Shown piece by piece: positions 17,281-26,359 of a stretch of DNA of 62,679 nt (positions within the stretch are counted from its first letter, which is position 1; the number at the start of each line of letters is the position of its first letter). This DNA is from Citrobacter freundii. Lineage in GTDB: Bacteria > Bacteroidota > Bacteroidia > Chitinophagales > Chitinophagaceae. The DNA lies in NCBI GenBank assembly GCA_003243445.1, contig QFQQ01000049.1, positions 1 through 62,679 on the forward strand, given 5' to 3'. A model generated the notes under the pieces. That model was not told the DNA's origin. It searched no databases and worked only from the letters and a program-made list of their open reading frames with translations. A program made the position numbers and the translations under genes.

Positions 17281-18267
17281 TTAAAATGTATCTGGTGGAA
17301 AGACCTGGTTCCTGAAAAACATATCTGCGATCACAAATACCGCGAATACCACAGAGGCAATACCGTTAGCAGTCATGAATGCAAGATTAACACGACGGAG
17401 ATCAGTTGGCTTTACAATCGAATGCTGATAGATCAGCATGCCTGCAAAAACCGCTACTCCGATCCAGTATAACAGATTAAATCCGCCAACATACCCAGCC
17501 ACTATCACAAATAATGCGCTGAACACATGCAACAGCTCAGATACCCGCAGCGCTTTTGATTTTCCCAGCCAGGATGGGATTGAATACAGGGAATGCGATT
17601 TATCAAACTCTTCATCCTGCAATGCATAGATGATATCGAACCCACTCACCCAACAGATCACTGCAAAAGAAAAAAGCAGCGGCAGTAAACTGAACTCGCC
17701 GGTCACAGCAAGAAAAGCACCAATAGGCGCCAGCGATAGCCCTACTCCCAATACGAGGTGGCAAAGCGGCGTAAAACGTTTTGTATAGCTATACCCCAAT
17801 ACCACCATCAACGCAACGGGTGATAATGCAAAGCAAAGTGTATTGATAAAATAAGTGCAGGCGACGAATAAGATGCAATTGATGATCGTAAACCAAAGTA
17901 CGCTGTTGGCTTTTAAAATGCCAGTAGGGATCTCACGGATAGCGGTCCGTGGATTGAGCGCATCAAAGCGGCGGTCGAGATACCTGTTAAAAGCCATCGC
18001 GGCACTTCTCGCAAAGATCATACAGCCAAGCACCAGCAGGAACTTGACGACCATATTTCCATTCGACATTTTCTCATGTTCCCAGCCAATGGTCCTGTTA
18101 AGATTCCATTGGAAAACAAATCCATCCGGGATACGCCAGCCCGGGACGCCCCATTTCAGGAATTTGTTGTAAAGCAGGCCGAGAAAAAAACCAATCAATG
18201 CAAAAGGCATTGCAAAAATGGTGTGGGAGAATTTTATTAGACTGAGATAGCTTTTTGCGGTGGACAT
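17281..18267 (-). CDS. UbiA-family prenyltransferase
   Basis: A 328-residue integral membrane enzyme with about eight helices that attaches a polyprenyl chain to an aromatic acceptor. The first Asp-rich motif is NRYLDRRFD (N94, D98, D102) with NPRTAIREIPTG after it; the second is DIIYALQDEEFDKSHSLYSIP near 215-235. The IREIPTG variant is typical of UbiA/MqnP-like enzymes rather than MenA. Because these bacteria use menaquinone, a role as MqnP in the futalosine route is plausible but not shown by the neighbours. A -7 box lies only 4 nt before the ATG. Confidence 0.88.
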   Translation of the reverse strand: MSTAKSYLSLIKFSHTIFAMPFALIGFFLGLLYNKFLKWGVPGWRIPDGFVFQWNLNRTIGWEHEKMSNGNMVVKFLLVLGCMIFARSAAMAFNRYLDRRFDALNPRTAIREIPTGILKANSVLWFTIINCILFVACTYFINTLCFALSPVALMVVLGYSYTKRFTPLCHLVLGVGLSLAPIGAFLAVTGEFSLLPLLFSFAVICWVSGFDIIYALQDEEFDKSHSLYSIPSWLGKSKALRVSELLHVFSALFVIVAGYVGGFNLLYWIGVAVFAGMLIYQHSIVKPTDLRRVNLAFMTANGIASVVFAVFVIADMFFRNQVFPPDTF

Positions 18268-18271
18268 TCCG

Positions 18272-18279
18272 CAAAGATA
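18272..18279 (-). promoter_or_regulatory. -7 promoter box TATCTTTG for the ubiA-like gene
   Basis: Perfect TAnnTTTG ending 4 nt before the ATG at 18267, implying a leaderless or near-leaderless mRNA. Confidence 0.6.
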
Positions 18280-18332
18280 GTAACTTGATCAGAACCGCCC
18301 GAACGTCAGCGCGCCCTTCAACCTCAGACTCG

Positions 18333-18365
18333 TTTTTTTACTTTTTACTTTTGATTTTTTACTTT
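18333..18365. repeat. Degenerate TTTTTAC repeat at the trmH-family gene end
   Basis: Four to five TTTTTAC-type units overlap the last codons of the minus-strand methyltransferase, where they encode the KVKNQK tail. Same unit as the array at 1-77. Confidence 0.8.
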
Positions 18366-18884
18366 CCCACGAACCAACTCCCACAACACCACCCCCGCCG
18401 CCGTCGCAATATTCAGCGAATGTTTCATCCCGAACTGCGGGATCTCCAGCACACCATCACATAAATGGATCGTCGATTGCTCCACTCCCGTCACCTCATT
18501 GCCAAAAACCACCGCGATCTTTTGACCTTCTGCCGGTCTTAACTCCTGAAGTTTGATGCTCCCTTCGGCCTGTTCAACGGCTAAAACGGTATAACCATCA
18601 ACTTTCAACCGCTCGATCGCCTCGGCAGATGTGGAAAAGTGCTGCCAGGAAACCGTTTCTTCAGCGCCCAGGGCCGTCTTTTTGATCTCCTTGTGCGGCG
18701 GTTTTGCGGAATAACCAATGATGTAAATCCCTTCAACGAGAAAAGCATCAGCGGTACGGAACACACTTCCAACATTATATGCACTACGAATATTTTCCAA
18801 GACTACCATGACAGGTGTTTTCTCCGATTGCCGGAACTCTTCGACCGATTTCCGGCCCAGCTCATCCATACTCAATTTTCGCAT
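18345..18884 (-). CDS. SpoU/TrmH-family RNA 2'-O-methyltransferase
   Basis: A 179-residue SPOUT methyltransferase acting on tRNA or rRNA ribose. Motif 1 is LENIRSAYNVGSVFRTADAF, motif 2 VFGNEVTGV and motif 3 IPQFGMKHSLNIATAAGVVLWEL. The protein lacks an N-terminal substrate-binding extension, as in TrmH/TrmL-size members; the target nucleotide is not predictable. ATG 18884 (MRKLSMDELG) is chosen over the longer frame, which would start upstream of its promoter box at 18889-18896. It is divergent from mutS. Confidence 0.9.
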   Translation of the reverse strand: MRKLSMDELGRKSVEEFRQSEKTPVMVVLENIRSAYNVGSVFRTADAFLVEGIYIIGYSAKPPHKEIKKTALGAEETVSWQHFSTSAEAIERLKVDGYTVLAVEQAEGSIKLQELRPAEGQKIAVVFGNEVTGVEQSTIHLCDGVLEIPQFGMKHSLNIATAAGVVLWELVRGKVKNQK

Positions 18885-18888
18885 GGCG

Positions 18889-18896
18889 CAAAAATA
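18889..18896 (-). promoter_or_regulatory. -7 promoter box TATTTTTG for the trmH-family gene
   Basis: Perfect TAnnTTTG ending 4 nt before ATG 18884; implies a leaderless mRNA and settles the start codon. Confidence 0.6.
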
Positions 18897-18940
18897 ATTC
18901 ACACCCGTCAGAATACAGTTCAACAAGGCAGCAAAGCATT

Positions 18941-18948
18941 TATATTTG
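18941..18948 (+). promoter_or_regulatory. -7 promoter box TATATTTG for mutS
   Basis: Perfect TAnnTTTG ending 6 nt before ATG 18955. It overlaps the alternative TTG start at 18946, which is therefore unlikely. Confidence 0.6.
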
Positions 18949-18954
18949 TCGCCC

Positions 18955-21582
18955 ATGGCGAAGATCAAAACAGAGGAAACCCCGATGATGCAACAGCACC
19001 GGGCGATCAAACAGAAATACCCGGATGCCGTTCTATTGTTCCGCGTCGGCGATTTTTACGAAACTTTTGGTCAGGATGCCGTCATCGCCTCCCAGGTCCT
19101 CGGTATCACCCTTACCAAACGCAACAACGGAGCAGCCGCTTCGCTGGATCTCGCCGGTTTTCCTCACCATTCGATCGATACCTATCTCCATAAACTGGTA
19201 AAAGCCGGCTACCGCGTAGCTGTCTGTGATCAGCTGGAAGATCCAAAGACCGCCAAAGGCGTGGTAAAAAGAGGCGTTACCGAAATGGTTACGCCCGGAA
19301 CTGCCCTGAATGATAAACTGCTGGAACATCATACCAACAACTTCCTCGCAGGCATCCACTTCGCAGACGATGATCATTACGGTCTCGCTTTCCTGGACAT
19401 TTCGACAGGTGAATTTTTTATCGCCGAAGGCGACCGCGAATACGCCGATAAATTATTGCAAAGCTTCAAGCCTTCTGAAGTCATCTTCCAGCGTCAACGG
19501 CAGAAGAATTTCAAAGAATACTTCGGAGGAAGAATGTATACCTACACGCTGGACGAATGGATCTTTGATGCCGGTTACGCAGAAGATACGTTATTAAAAC
19601 ATTTTCAAACGCATTCCCTCAAAGGATTTGGCGTGGAAGAAATGAAGCAGGGGCTGGTTGCCGCTGGTGCCATTATCCATTATCTGAAAGATACCGAACA
19701 TCCGAATCTCCAGCACATCACTTCGTTGCAGCGGATCGATAAGGATGATTTTCTCTGGATGGACCGTTTCACCATCCGCAACCTGGAACTGGTTTATGGG
19801 GCACACGAAGGCGATCATACCCTATTAAGCGTGCTCGACAATACCGTCTCTCCTATGGGAGCACGATTGCTGAAAAGATGGATCGTATTCCCGCTGAAAG
19901 ATCTTACAAAGATCAACGAGCGCCTCGATCTTGTTGAATGGCTGATCAAAGAAACGGATACCCGCAACAAACTTTCACAGGCGATCAAACTTTGCGGAGA
20001 TATAGAAAGGCTTGTTGCAAAAATCCCTACCAAACGGATCAATCCGCGTGAAGTATTGCAGCTTGCGAGAGGATTGAAACAAGTGGAACTGATCAAACAG
20101 GTTTGTCTTGCCTCTGGCAATGATTACCTGAAAAGACTGGGTGATGCATTGAACCCATGTCCTTATATCGCTGAAAAAATAGTTAAAGAGATCGTTGATA
20201 ATCCTCCCGCGATCGCAGCAAAAGGCGGGATGATCAACAGCGGAGTTGATGCCGAGCTTGATGAACTAAGACAGATCGCACACAGCGGCAAGGAATATCT
20301 TGCCAAACTGCAGCAAAAAGAAGCGGAGATCACCGGGATCAGTTCGCTGAAGATCGGTTTCAACAATGTATTCGGTTATTATCTTGAAGTAACCAATTCC
20401 CACAAAACAAAAGTGCCTGATGCATGGATGCGTAAACAAACGCTTGCCAATGCTGAAAGATATATCACACCCGAGCTGAAAGACTATGAAGAAAAGATCA
20501 TGGGAGCGGAAGATAAGATCCTTCAGATCGAACTCAGGCTTTATGACTCATTGCTGAGCGAGTTGTTTGACTATCTCGCGCCGGTACAAACAAATGGCAA
20601 TATCCTGGCAATTATCGATTGCCTGGCTTGTTTTGCCCAGAACGCGTTGTATTATCACTATAAAAAACCAACCCTTCACGAAGGAATGGATTGGGTGATA
20701 AAAGAAGGAAGGCACCCGGTGATAGAAAGACATTTACCCGTTGGTGAAACTTATATCCATAATGATATAGAGCTGAACAAAACCGATCAGCAGATCATCA
20801 TTCTCACAGGTCCAAACATGAGTGGTAAATCTGCCCTGCTAAGACAGACGGCCCTGATCACCCTGATGGCACATATCGGTTCGTTTGTTCCGGCTACCGA
20901 AGCAAAGATCTCATTGACGGATAAGATCTTTACGCGTGTCGGTGCCTCCGACAATCTTAGCGGCGGTGAATCTACTTTCATGGTGGAAATGAATGAGACC
21001 GCGAGCATCATTAACAACATCACTTCAAGAAGCCTGGTATTGCTGGATGAGATCGGGCGGGGTACCTCCACTTATGACGGGATCTCCATCGCATGGAGTA
21101 TTGCGGAGCATTTGCATAATACACCTCAACAGCCAAAGACATTATTTGCCACGCACTATCATGAGTTGAATGAACTGGAAGAAAAGCTCGAACGCGTCCG
21201 CAATTATCATATTACCAACAAAGAGATCGGCAACAAGATCATCTTCCTGCGCAAACTCGCTCCCGGCGGAAGTACACACAGCTTCGGTATTCATGTGGCA
21301 AGAATGGCGGGTATGCCGCCTTCACTGATCGAGCGTGCGAATGAGATCCTGAAACACCTGGAGACAAAACACGTGGATGACGAACAGGGACCCGCAACTC
21401 AGGATCAGACCAAAGCAAAAGTGAAGGCCCTCACTGCTCCCAAGTTCCAGTTATCCATCTTTGATGCCCATTCTCAAACTTTTGGAGACATCCGGGACCT
21501 GCTCGGATCTATCGATATCAACCGGCTTACACCAGTGGAAGCATTGCTGAAATTGCAGGAGATCAAGGATATGCTGAAGTAG
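18955..21582 (+). CDS. mutS: DNA mismatch repair ATPase MutS
   Basis: Recognises mismatches and starts repair. The 875-residue protein has full family length. The mismatch-reading Phe-x-Glu is in GDFYETF near residue 37. The ATPase has Walker A GPNMSGKS (~619-626), the ABC signature-like LSGGESTFMVEM, Walker B DEIGRGTSTYDG (~698-709) and ATHYHEL. The C-terminal ~80 residues hold the usual linker to a dimerisation tail. The start is ATG 18955 (MAKIKTEE), behind its promoter box. No mutL is present here. Confidence 0.97.
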   Translation: MAKIKTEETPMMQQHRAIKQKYPDAVLLFRVGDFYETFGQDAVIASQVLGITLTKRNNGAAASLDLAGFPHHSIDTYLHKLVKAGYRVAVCDQLEDPKTAKGVVKRGVTEMVTPGTALNDKLLEHHTNNFLAGIHFADDDHYGLAFLDISTGEFFIAEGDREYADKLLQSFKPSEVIFQRQRQKNFKEYFGGRMYTYTLDEWIFDAGYAEDTLLKHFQTHSLKGFGVEEMKQGLVAAGAIIHYLKDTEHPNLQHITSLQRIDKDDFLWMDRFTIRNLELVYGAHEGDHTLLSVLDNTVSPMGARLLKRWIVFPLKDLTKINERLDLVEWLIKETDTRNKLSQAIKLCGDIERLVAKIPTKRINPREVLQLARGLKQVELIKQVCLASGNDYLKRLGDALNPCPYIAEKIVKEIVDNPPAIAAKGGMINSGVDAELDELRQIAHSGKEYLAKLQQKEAEITGISSLKIGFNNVFGYYLEVTNSHKTKVPDAWMRKQTLANAERYITPELKDYEEKIMGAEDKILQIELRLYDSLLSELFDYLAPVQTNGNILAIIDCLACFAQNALYYHYKKPTLHEGMDWVIKEGRHPVIERHLPVGETYIHNDIELNKTDQQIIILTGPNMSGKSALLRQTALITLMAHIGSFVPATEAKISLTDKIFTRVGASDNLSGGESTFMVEMNETASIINNITSRSLVLLDEIGRGTSTYDGISIAWSIAEHLHNTPQQPKTLFATHYHELNELEEKLERVRNYHITNKEIGNKIIFLRKLAPGGSTHSFGIHVARMAGMPPSLIERANEILKHLETKHVDDEQGPATQDQTKAKVKALTAPKFQLSIFDAHSQTFGDIRDLLGSIDINRLTPVEALLKLQEIKDMLK

Positions 21583-21583
21583 G

Positions 21584-21627
21584 GATGATCGATGGTTGAT
21601 GATCGATGGTCGATGATCGATGGTCGA
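21584..21627. repeat. Single-arm heptad repeat, GATGnTC family
   Basis: Six heptads (GATGATC, GATGGTT, GATGATC, GATGGTC and so on) begin one base after the mutS stop. No inverted partner is found before the next gene, unlike most loci of this type. Confidence 0.85.
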
Positions 21628-21964
21628 ATTCTTCTGACAAGTACGATATACAACACAGGCCGTGCTTTCAGGCCGAAATTTTATGGAGCCGGTGGCCGGC
21701 CACCGGCCTTCAAACGTGTACATCGCTTATTGCTCATCCTGCAATTTTATTGGCCATTTCCCGCCATCAACTGACCCGATCAGGGTACAAATCTGCGGTT
21801 TTCTGCGGGCCTTTTATTGATAAATGTCAAGAATTCAGTGATTGCTGATCTTAGAATGGGTATCATTTTCATTGACTTACATACATTTATGATTTAACCC
21901 TTATTTACAGTAAGCAATAACCCTTATTTTATTGCGTTTAATCGGGTTAATAACCAACTTTCCA
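21628..21964. other. Gene-free stretch with a 20-bp perfect palindrome
   Basis: Between mutS and the next exported protein. The only strong structure is the GC-rich perfect palindrome at 21688-21707. Two AACCCTTATTT direct repeats lie near 21895 and 21920, close to where the promoter of the next gene should be. Nothing else is seen. Confidence 0.6.
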
Positions 21965-23488
21965 ATGAAACCACTTCTACCTGCATTACTATTTCTTGGC
22001 CTTATCCTGCCAATTTGTACCCTTTCCCAAACCTGCTCAACGGCCCAGGGCGACCAGGTCACTTATGGCACGAACAATGTTTGGATCGGCTACGTTTACG
22101 ACAACATCAATCTTACCAACTATTTCGGCTATGTGAACGAGGGAAATGCTTCCAGTCCGGGTTTCGACGAGTCATTTGGGGGCGATAATGTCAATTACTC
22201 CACGAACGGCTGTGCGGTAAACACCAATACGTTCAGCATCCGCTACCGGCTCAGGAAGACCTTCACCAGTGGATCCTATACGTTCCTCGTAGGCGGAGAT
22301 GATGGCTATCGACTGAGTATTGACGGGGGCAGTACCTGGATCATCAACCGCTGGGTGGATCAGACCTACGCTACAACCTCGACCAGCGTAGCATTGAATG
22401 GAACCTACGACATTGTGCTGGAATATTATGAGAATGGAGGAAGCAACCGCATTTCATTTGCGTTGACACAGGATTGTACCGGTACGGAGAATACAACTGT
22501 TTATGGCACCAATAACGTATGGAACGGATACATTTATTCAGGCACCAATTTCGACACCTATAAAGGTCTTGTGCATGAAGGCACCACTTCCGCACCTGAT
22601 TTTGACGAAGGGTTTGGCGGCGATAACGTACTTTATCCAACCAGTACCTGCAACGTGCTTACAGAATATTTCAGCGCGCGTTACCGGCTGCGCAAAACTT
22701 TTCCTGCGGGACAATACCGCTTTGTAGTCGGCGCAGACGATGGCTATCGCTTCAGCATCGACGGCGGAGCCACCTGGGTGATCAACAACTGGGCAGCCCA
22801 CTCTTATACTTCCACCACCTACACCGTTAACATCACCGGCTCAAGGGACCTTGTACTTGAATATTTCGAGAACGGTTCGCAGAACCGGCTGACATTTGCG
22901 CTGCAGACCCTTGTGTTATTGCCTGTTAATCTTGTTTCATTTTCAGGACAGGAGCAGAATGGCGCAACTGATCTCAGGTGGAAGATCACCCGCGACAGCG
23001 ATCCGCAGTGGTTCGATATACAGCGCAGCAATGATGGCAATTCATTTGCAACCGTCAACCGTTTACAGGGGCAATCCGGCTCCATTCTTACAAGCGATAT
23101 CAGCTATCAGTACAAGGATGTACTGTCTGCCGCCGGCACTTATTATTACCGTTTGAAAATGACCGACCGCAGTGGTGCAATATCTTTTTCACCTACCATC
23201 ATGGTTGATTCACGTAATGCGCAGAACAGTCCGACCAAAGTATTCCCAACCGTGGTGAACGGCAGCGCGCTCTACCTCCAACCCGGTAAAAGATTACAAC
23301 AGGGATGGTATGCCATCTACGATCTGAGTGGTAAGCTTGTGTATAAACAATCTCCCGGCAAACTGGATGCGGGCCAGGTCATCAATGTGTTTCCGAACAA
23401 ATCCTCGCTTTCAAGAGGCACCTATATCCTTAAATTAAGAGATGGCGACGAAGAAGTAAGCCAACATCGCTTTATTATTCCAGACTAA
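21965..23488 (+). CDS. T9SS-secreted protein with two PA14-like beta domains
   Basis: A 507-residue exported protein with a signal peptide (MKPLLPALLFLGLILPICTLSQ). Two homologous ~140-residue domains (YGTNNVW..GYVY and YGTNNVW..GYIY starts; each with GDDGYRLSIDGGSTWIINRW or GADDGYRFSIDGG) match the core of PA14 carbohydrate/ligand-binding folds. A ~100-residue fibronectin-like region (NLVSFSGQEQNGATDLRWKI) follows, and the C-terminus is a T9SS type A sorting domain ending HRFIIPD. Probably a surface glycan-binding protein. ATG 21965 begins the signal peptide; the frame continues 11 codons upstream. Confidence 0.82.
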   Translation: MKPLLPALLFLGLILPICTLSQTCSTAQGDQVTYGTNNVWIGYVYDNINLTNYFGYVNEGNASSPGFDESFGGDNVNYSTNGCAVNTNTFSIRYRLRKTFTSGSYTFLVGGDDGYRLSIDGGSTWIINRWVDQTYATTSTSVALNGTYDIVLEYYENGGSNRISFALTQDCTGTENTTVYGTNNVWNGYIYSGTNFDTYKGLVHEGTTSAPDFDEGFGGDNVLYPTSTCNVLTEYFSARYRLRKTFPAGQYRFVVGADDGYRFSIDGGATWVINNWAAHSYTSTTYTVNITGSRDLVLEYFENGSQNRLTFALQTLVLLPVNLVSFSGQEQNGATDLRWKITRDSDPQWFDIQRSNDGNSFATVNRLQGQSGSILTSDISYQYKDVLSAAGTYYYRLKMTDRSGAISFSPTIMVDSRNAQNSPTKVFPTVVNGSALYLQPGKRLQQGWYAIYDLSGKLVYKQSPGKLDAGQVINVFPNKSSLSRGTYILKLRDGDEEVSQHRFIIPD

Positions 23489-23517
23489 CAGCTTTGCATC
23501 ACCATTCCACCAGGAGG

Positions 23518-23547
23518 GAGGAGACATCAGTCTCCTCTTTCGTTTTT
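23518..23547 (+). terminator. Terminator of the PA14-like protein gene
   Basis: Perfect 8-bp stem GAGGAGAC / GTCTCCTC with a 4-nt loop, followed by TTTCGTTTTT. Confidence 0.8.
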
Positions 23548-23707
23548 ATGATATGATGATCCGGAAGGATCTTCTTTCGATCGTCTTAAACCAGGCAGGC
23601 TTACCAGCAGGTGAAGCCTTTTCTATTTTTTTACACCGCTCCAGCCTCCAACTATCTCCTTTTTTCTTTAATCCCTTAGTCTTATATTTACTATAAATCA
23701 CGCAACC

Positions 23708-24292
23708 ATGAAATTGTTCAGACAAACTGCTTTGGGTGCATTAACGATTGCCCTCTTTATGAATCTCACTTCCTGCGAAAAAGAAGAAGACCGCCAAAAG
23801 GTCAATGTTTATGCAAAAACGGATATTCCCGGAACAGGTGCCCAGATCGCACCAACGCCAAGTCCTTCCACCGGAACGGCCAAACTTTCGGTGAATTATG
23901 ATAAGCGTACAAAGATCCTCAACTATTCCATCACCTGGACCGGACTCAGCGACAGCGTGATTGCTGTCCGCCTGAACGGACCAGCACCGGTCGGATACAG
24001 CGCGTTGAACAGGTCGTTCTCCGTTGCCCCCAGCGATTCAAGCAATTTCAATACGACTCCATACACGGTACTGCAGCAAACAACCGGAACATCGCCAAAG
24101 GCCATGGCTCCGGCAAATGGCTCATTCACAGGTTCTGTATTGATCGATGATGTGTTCCTGAAAGAAGAAAATCTGTTGAATCAGTATTATTATATCACCC
24201 TGCACACAAAAACAATATTGCCTGTCCCTGGTGCTTCACGTTTCTTCTTCCGCTGGTTTGGTGAGGTAAGAGCGCAGGTTGTATTCCAGTAA
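23708..24292 (+). CDS. CHRD-domain lipoprotein
   Basis: A 194-residue lipoprotein: signal ending in LTSC (Cys ~23), a proline/threonine-rich linker, then a CHRD-type domain (LSVNYDKRTKILNYSITWTGLSDSVIAVRLNGPAPVG, ending in FFRWFGEVRAQVVFQ). CHRD domains occur in extracellular bacterial proteins and in chordin; their ligand in bacteria is unknown. It is monocistronic, convergent with the SET-domain gene. Confidence 0.8.
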   Translation: MKLFRQTALGALTIALFMNLTSCEKEEDRQKVNVYAKTDIPGTGAQIAPTPSPSTGTAKLSVNYDKRTKILNYSITWTGLSDSVIAVRLNGPAPVGYSALNRSFSVAPSDSSNFNTTPYTVLQQTTGTSPKAMAPANGSFTGSVLIDDVFLKEENLLNQYYYITLHTKTILPVPGASRFFFRWFGEVRAQVVFQ

Positions 24293-24330
24293 AATATTTA
24301 TCACCCTGGAAGAGGTTTCAGAGGCATTAT

Positions 24331-24450
24331 AGGTTCCAGAAGTTCCAGGAGTTCCAATGGTTTCAAAGGTTGTCGTAAAAGAAGTAACATTCAAACTTCG
24401 TCGAGGCAATAACCTCTGAAACCATTGGAACTCCTGGAACATCTGGAACC
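24331..24450. repeat. Inverted repeat of 9-bp units, GGTTCCAnA family
   Basis: 24331-24370 and 24411-24450 are reverse complements over 40 nt with about two or three mismatches. Units are GGTTCCAGA, AGTTCCAGG, AGTTCCAAT, GGTTTCAAA. The spacer is 40 nt. It lies between convergent genes and could itself act as a terminator-like hairpin. Confidence 0.92.
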
Positions 24451-24482
24451 TTCGAAACCCACATCATGTATTCAATCCTTTG

Positions 24483-24872
24483 TTATTCTTTGCTTAGTTC
24501 AAACCAAACCGGCTTGCTGTCATTCCAATCACCGTTATAATTGACAAACAGCTCCTCCCCTGCTTCTATATGTCTGACGGTGCGGATACCCATCAACGCA
24601 TTATCAAAATCCATTTCATATTCGCAATTGGCGGTCATGGAATGATTATACATAGCGATATACCCAAGCGCCATGCAGCATTGCTGTTGATCATGTCCCC
24701 ATTCGAAAATATAATCATGCAGCAGGGTCTGATCAAGCAGTTTGCGTTCGTCACCGCTCATCACGATCACCGGTGACACTTCTATCAACGTACCGGACTC
24801 GATATCTTCCAGGGTAAAGACTCCCCGCCCCTTCGAACTGCTGTCAGCAATAAATAACGATGGAAAGATCAT
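24483..24872 (-). CDS. SET-domain protein
   Basis: A 129-residue stand-alone SET domain, the fold of protein-lysine methyltransferases. SSKGRGVFTLEDIESGTLIE is the GxG cofactor segment, NHSMTANCEYEMDF corresponds to the NHSxxPN knot, and GEELFVNYN to the GEEL-x-Y catalytic tyrosine. Pre- and post-SET zinc domains are absent, as in other small bacterial SET proteins. The substrate is unknown; it may be a translation or DNA-bound protein. It is divergent from mgtE across 92 bp. Confidence 0.85.
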   Translation of the reverse strand: MIFPSLFIADSSSKGRGVFTLEDIESGTLIEVSPVIVMSGDERKLLDQTLLHDYIFEWGHDQQQCCMALGYIAMYNHSMTANCEYEMDFDNALMGIRTVRHIEAGEELFVNYNGDWNDSKPVWFELSKE

Positions 24873-24952
24873 TCAATGGGTGTTTCCGCGAAAATCGCAT
24901 ATTTCTTAACACTGAAGAAAGATTGACGGAGACTTCTGAGCGATGTACTTCG

Positions 24953-24960
24953 TATTTTTG
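24953..24960 (+). promoter_or_regulatory. -7 promoter box TATTTTTG for mgtE
   Basis: Perfect TAnnTTTG ending 4 nt before the mgtE ATG, so the mRNA should be leaderless. Confidence 0.6.
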
Positions 24961-24964
24961 ACGC

Positions 24965-26359
24965 ATGACTGAGGAACTCACTGAACGACCTTCGCTGCGG
25001 GAACAGTTTGAAGCTGTCATCCTGACGAAAGACAAACTCCTTATCAGGGATTTTCTGAATGATCAGAATATCAGCGATGTGGCTGACCTGGTGTATGAAT
25101 TCCCGGATTATGAGGGTCAGATCATTGCGCACATGTCTGTGCACCGCGCAGCCAGCGTATTCAAGATCCTTGAGTTCCCGACACAAAAACGGATCATTCA
25201 AACCCTTCCGCCCAATACCGTTGCCTCTTTGCTGAATGAACTGCCGGCGGATGACCGTACCGATTTCCTGGAAGGTCTGCCCAGTAATGCCGTGCGTGAA
25301 CTTATCAAGCTCATGGACCCGGAAGAAAGAAAGATCACGCTCTCACTTCTCGGCTACCCTGAAAACAGTATCGGCCGTCTGATGACCCCTGACTATGTTT
25401 ATGTTTATCCTGATAATACCATCGAAGAGGTCTTCAGCACCATCCGGAAATACGGCAAGGACAGTGAGACCATCAATGTGATCTATGTGATCAATGAAAA
25501 AGGTGAATTGATGGATGATATCCGCATCCGTGATTTCATTCTTAATCCACCCGACCGTAAAGTGAGTGAGCTGATGGATGAACGTGTAACATCACTTAAC
25601 GCTTATGACGACCAGGAAACGGCCAGTGAGGTCTTCAAAATGGAGAACCGCGTAGCCCTGCCTGTTGTAAGCAACAGCAACAAATTGCTTGGTATTGTGA
25701 CCATTGATGATATGTTATGGGTTGCCAGCGAAGAATTCAGTGAAGATATCCAGAAGATCGGTGGTACGGAAGCGCTGGAACAGCCTTATCTCGAAATGCC
25801 ATTATTCGAGCTTTTCAAGAAAAGGATCGTATGGCTGGTTGTATTATTCCTTGGCGAATTGCTCACGGCAACCGCCATGGCGTATTTTGAAGATGAGATC
25901 GCAAAGGCAGTGGTGCTTGCATTGTTTATCCCGCTCATCATATCCAGTGGCGGTAACAGCGGCTCACAGGCATCCACCCTGATCATCCAGGCGATGGCCG
26001 TTGGCGAGATCACGATCGCCGACTGGTGGCGCGTAATGAAGCGCGAAATTGTTTCCGGTATGCTGCTTGGCACCGTGCTCGGCATTATCGGTTTCCTCCG
26101 CATCTTTATCTGGCACCAGTTCGCTCCGGAAGTTTATGGCATACACTGGATGTCCATCGGTATCACAGTTGGTATTACATTGCTTGGTGTAGTGCTCTGG
26201 GGCACTTTATCCGGCAGTATGTTACCAATGGTATTGAAAAGACTTGGCGCCGACCCTGCAGTTTCATCCGCACCCTTTGTTGCCACACTGGTGGATGTAA
26301 CAGGGCTGATCATATATTTTTCGGTAGCGTATATGATCTTAAGTGGAAGCCTGTTGTAA
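24965..26359 (+). CDS. mgtE: Magnesium transporter MgtE
   Basis: Inner-membrane Mg2+ channel. The 464-residue protein has the N-terminal helical domain (LNELPADDRTDFLEGLP), a pair of CBS domains (~135-265; GRLMTPDYVYVYPDNTIEEVF and VPVVSNSNKLLGIVTIDDML-like), a connecting helix, and five membrane helices ending with the signature ADPAVSSAPFVATLVDVTGLIIYF. The family is gated by Mg2+ bound at the CBS/N-domain interface. The leaderless start excludes a 5' Mg2+ riboswitch here. Confidence 0.95.
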   Translation: MTEELTERPSLREQFEAVILTKDKLLIRDFLNDQNISDVADLVYEFPDYEGQIIAHMSVHRAASVFKILEFPTQKRIIQTLPPNTVASLLNELPADDRTDFLEGLPSNAVRELIKLMDPEERKITLSLLGYPENSIGRLMTPDYVYVYPDNTIEEVFSTIRKYGKDSETINVIYVINEKGELMDDIRIRDFILNPPDRKVSELMDERVTSLNAYDDQETASEVFKMENRVALPVVSNSNKLLGIVTIDDMLWVASEEFSEDIQKIGGTEALEQPYLEMPLFELFKKRIVWLVVLFLGELLTATAMAYFEDEIAKAVVLALFIPLIISSGGNSGSQASTLIIQAMAVGEITIADWWRVMKREIVSGMLLGTVLGIIGFLRIFIWHQFAPEVYGIHWMSIGITVGITLLGVVLWGTLSGSMLPMVLKRLGADPAVSSAPFVATLVDVTGLIIYFSVAYMILSGSLL

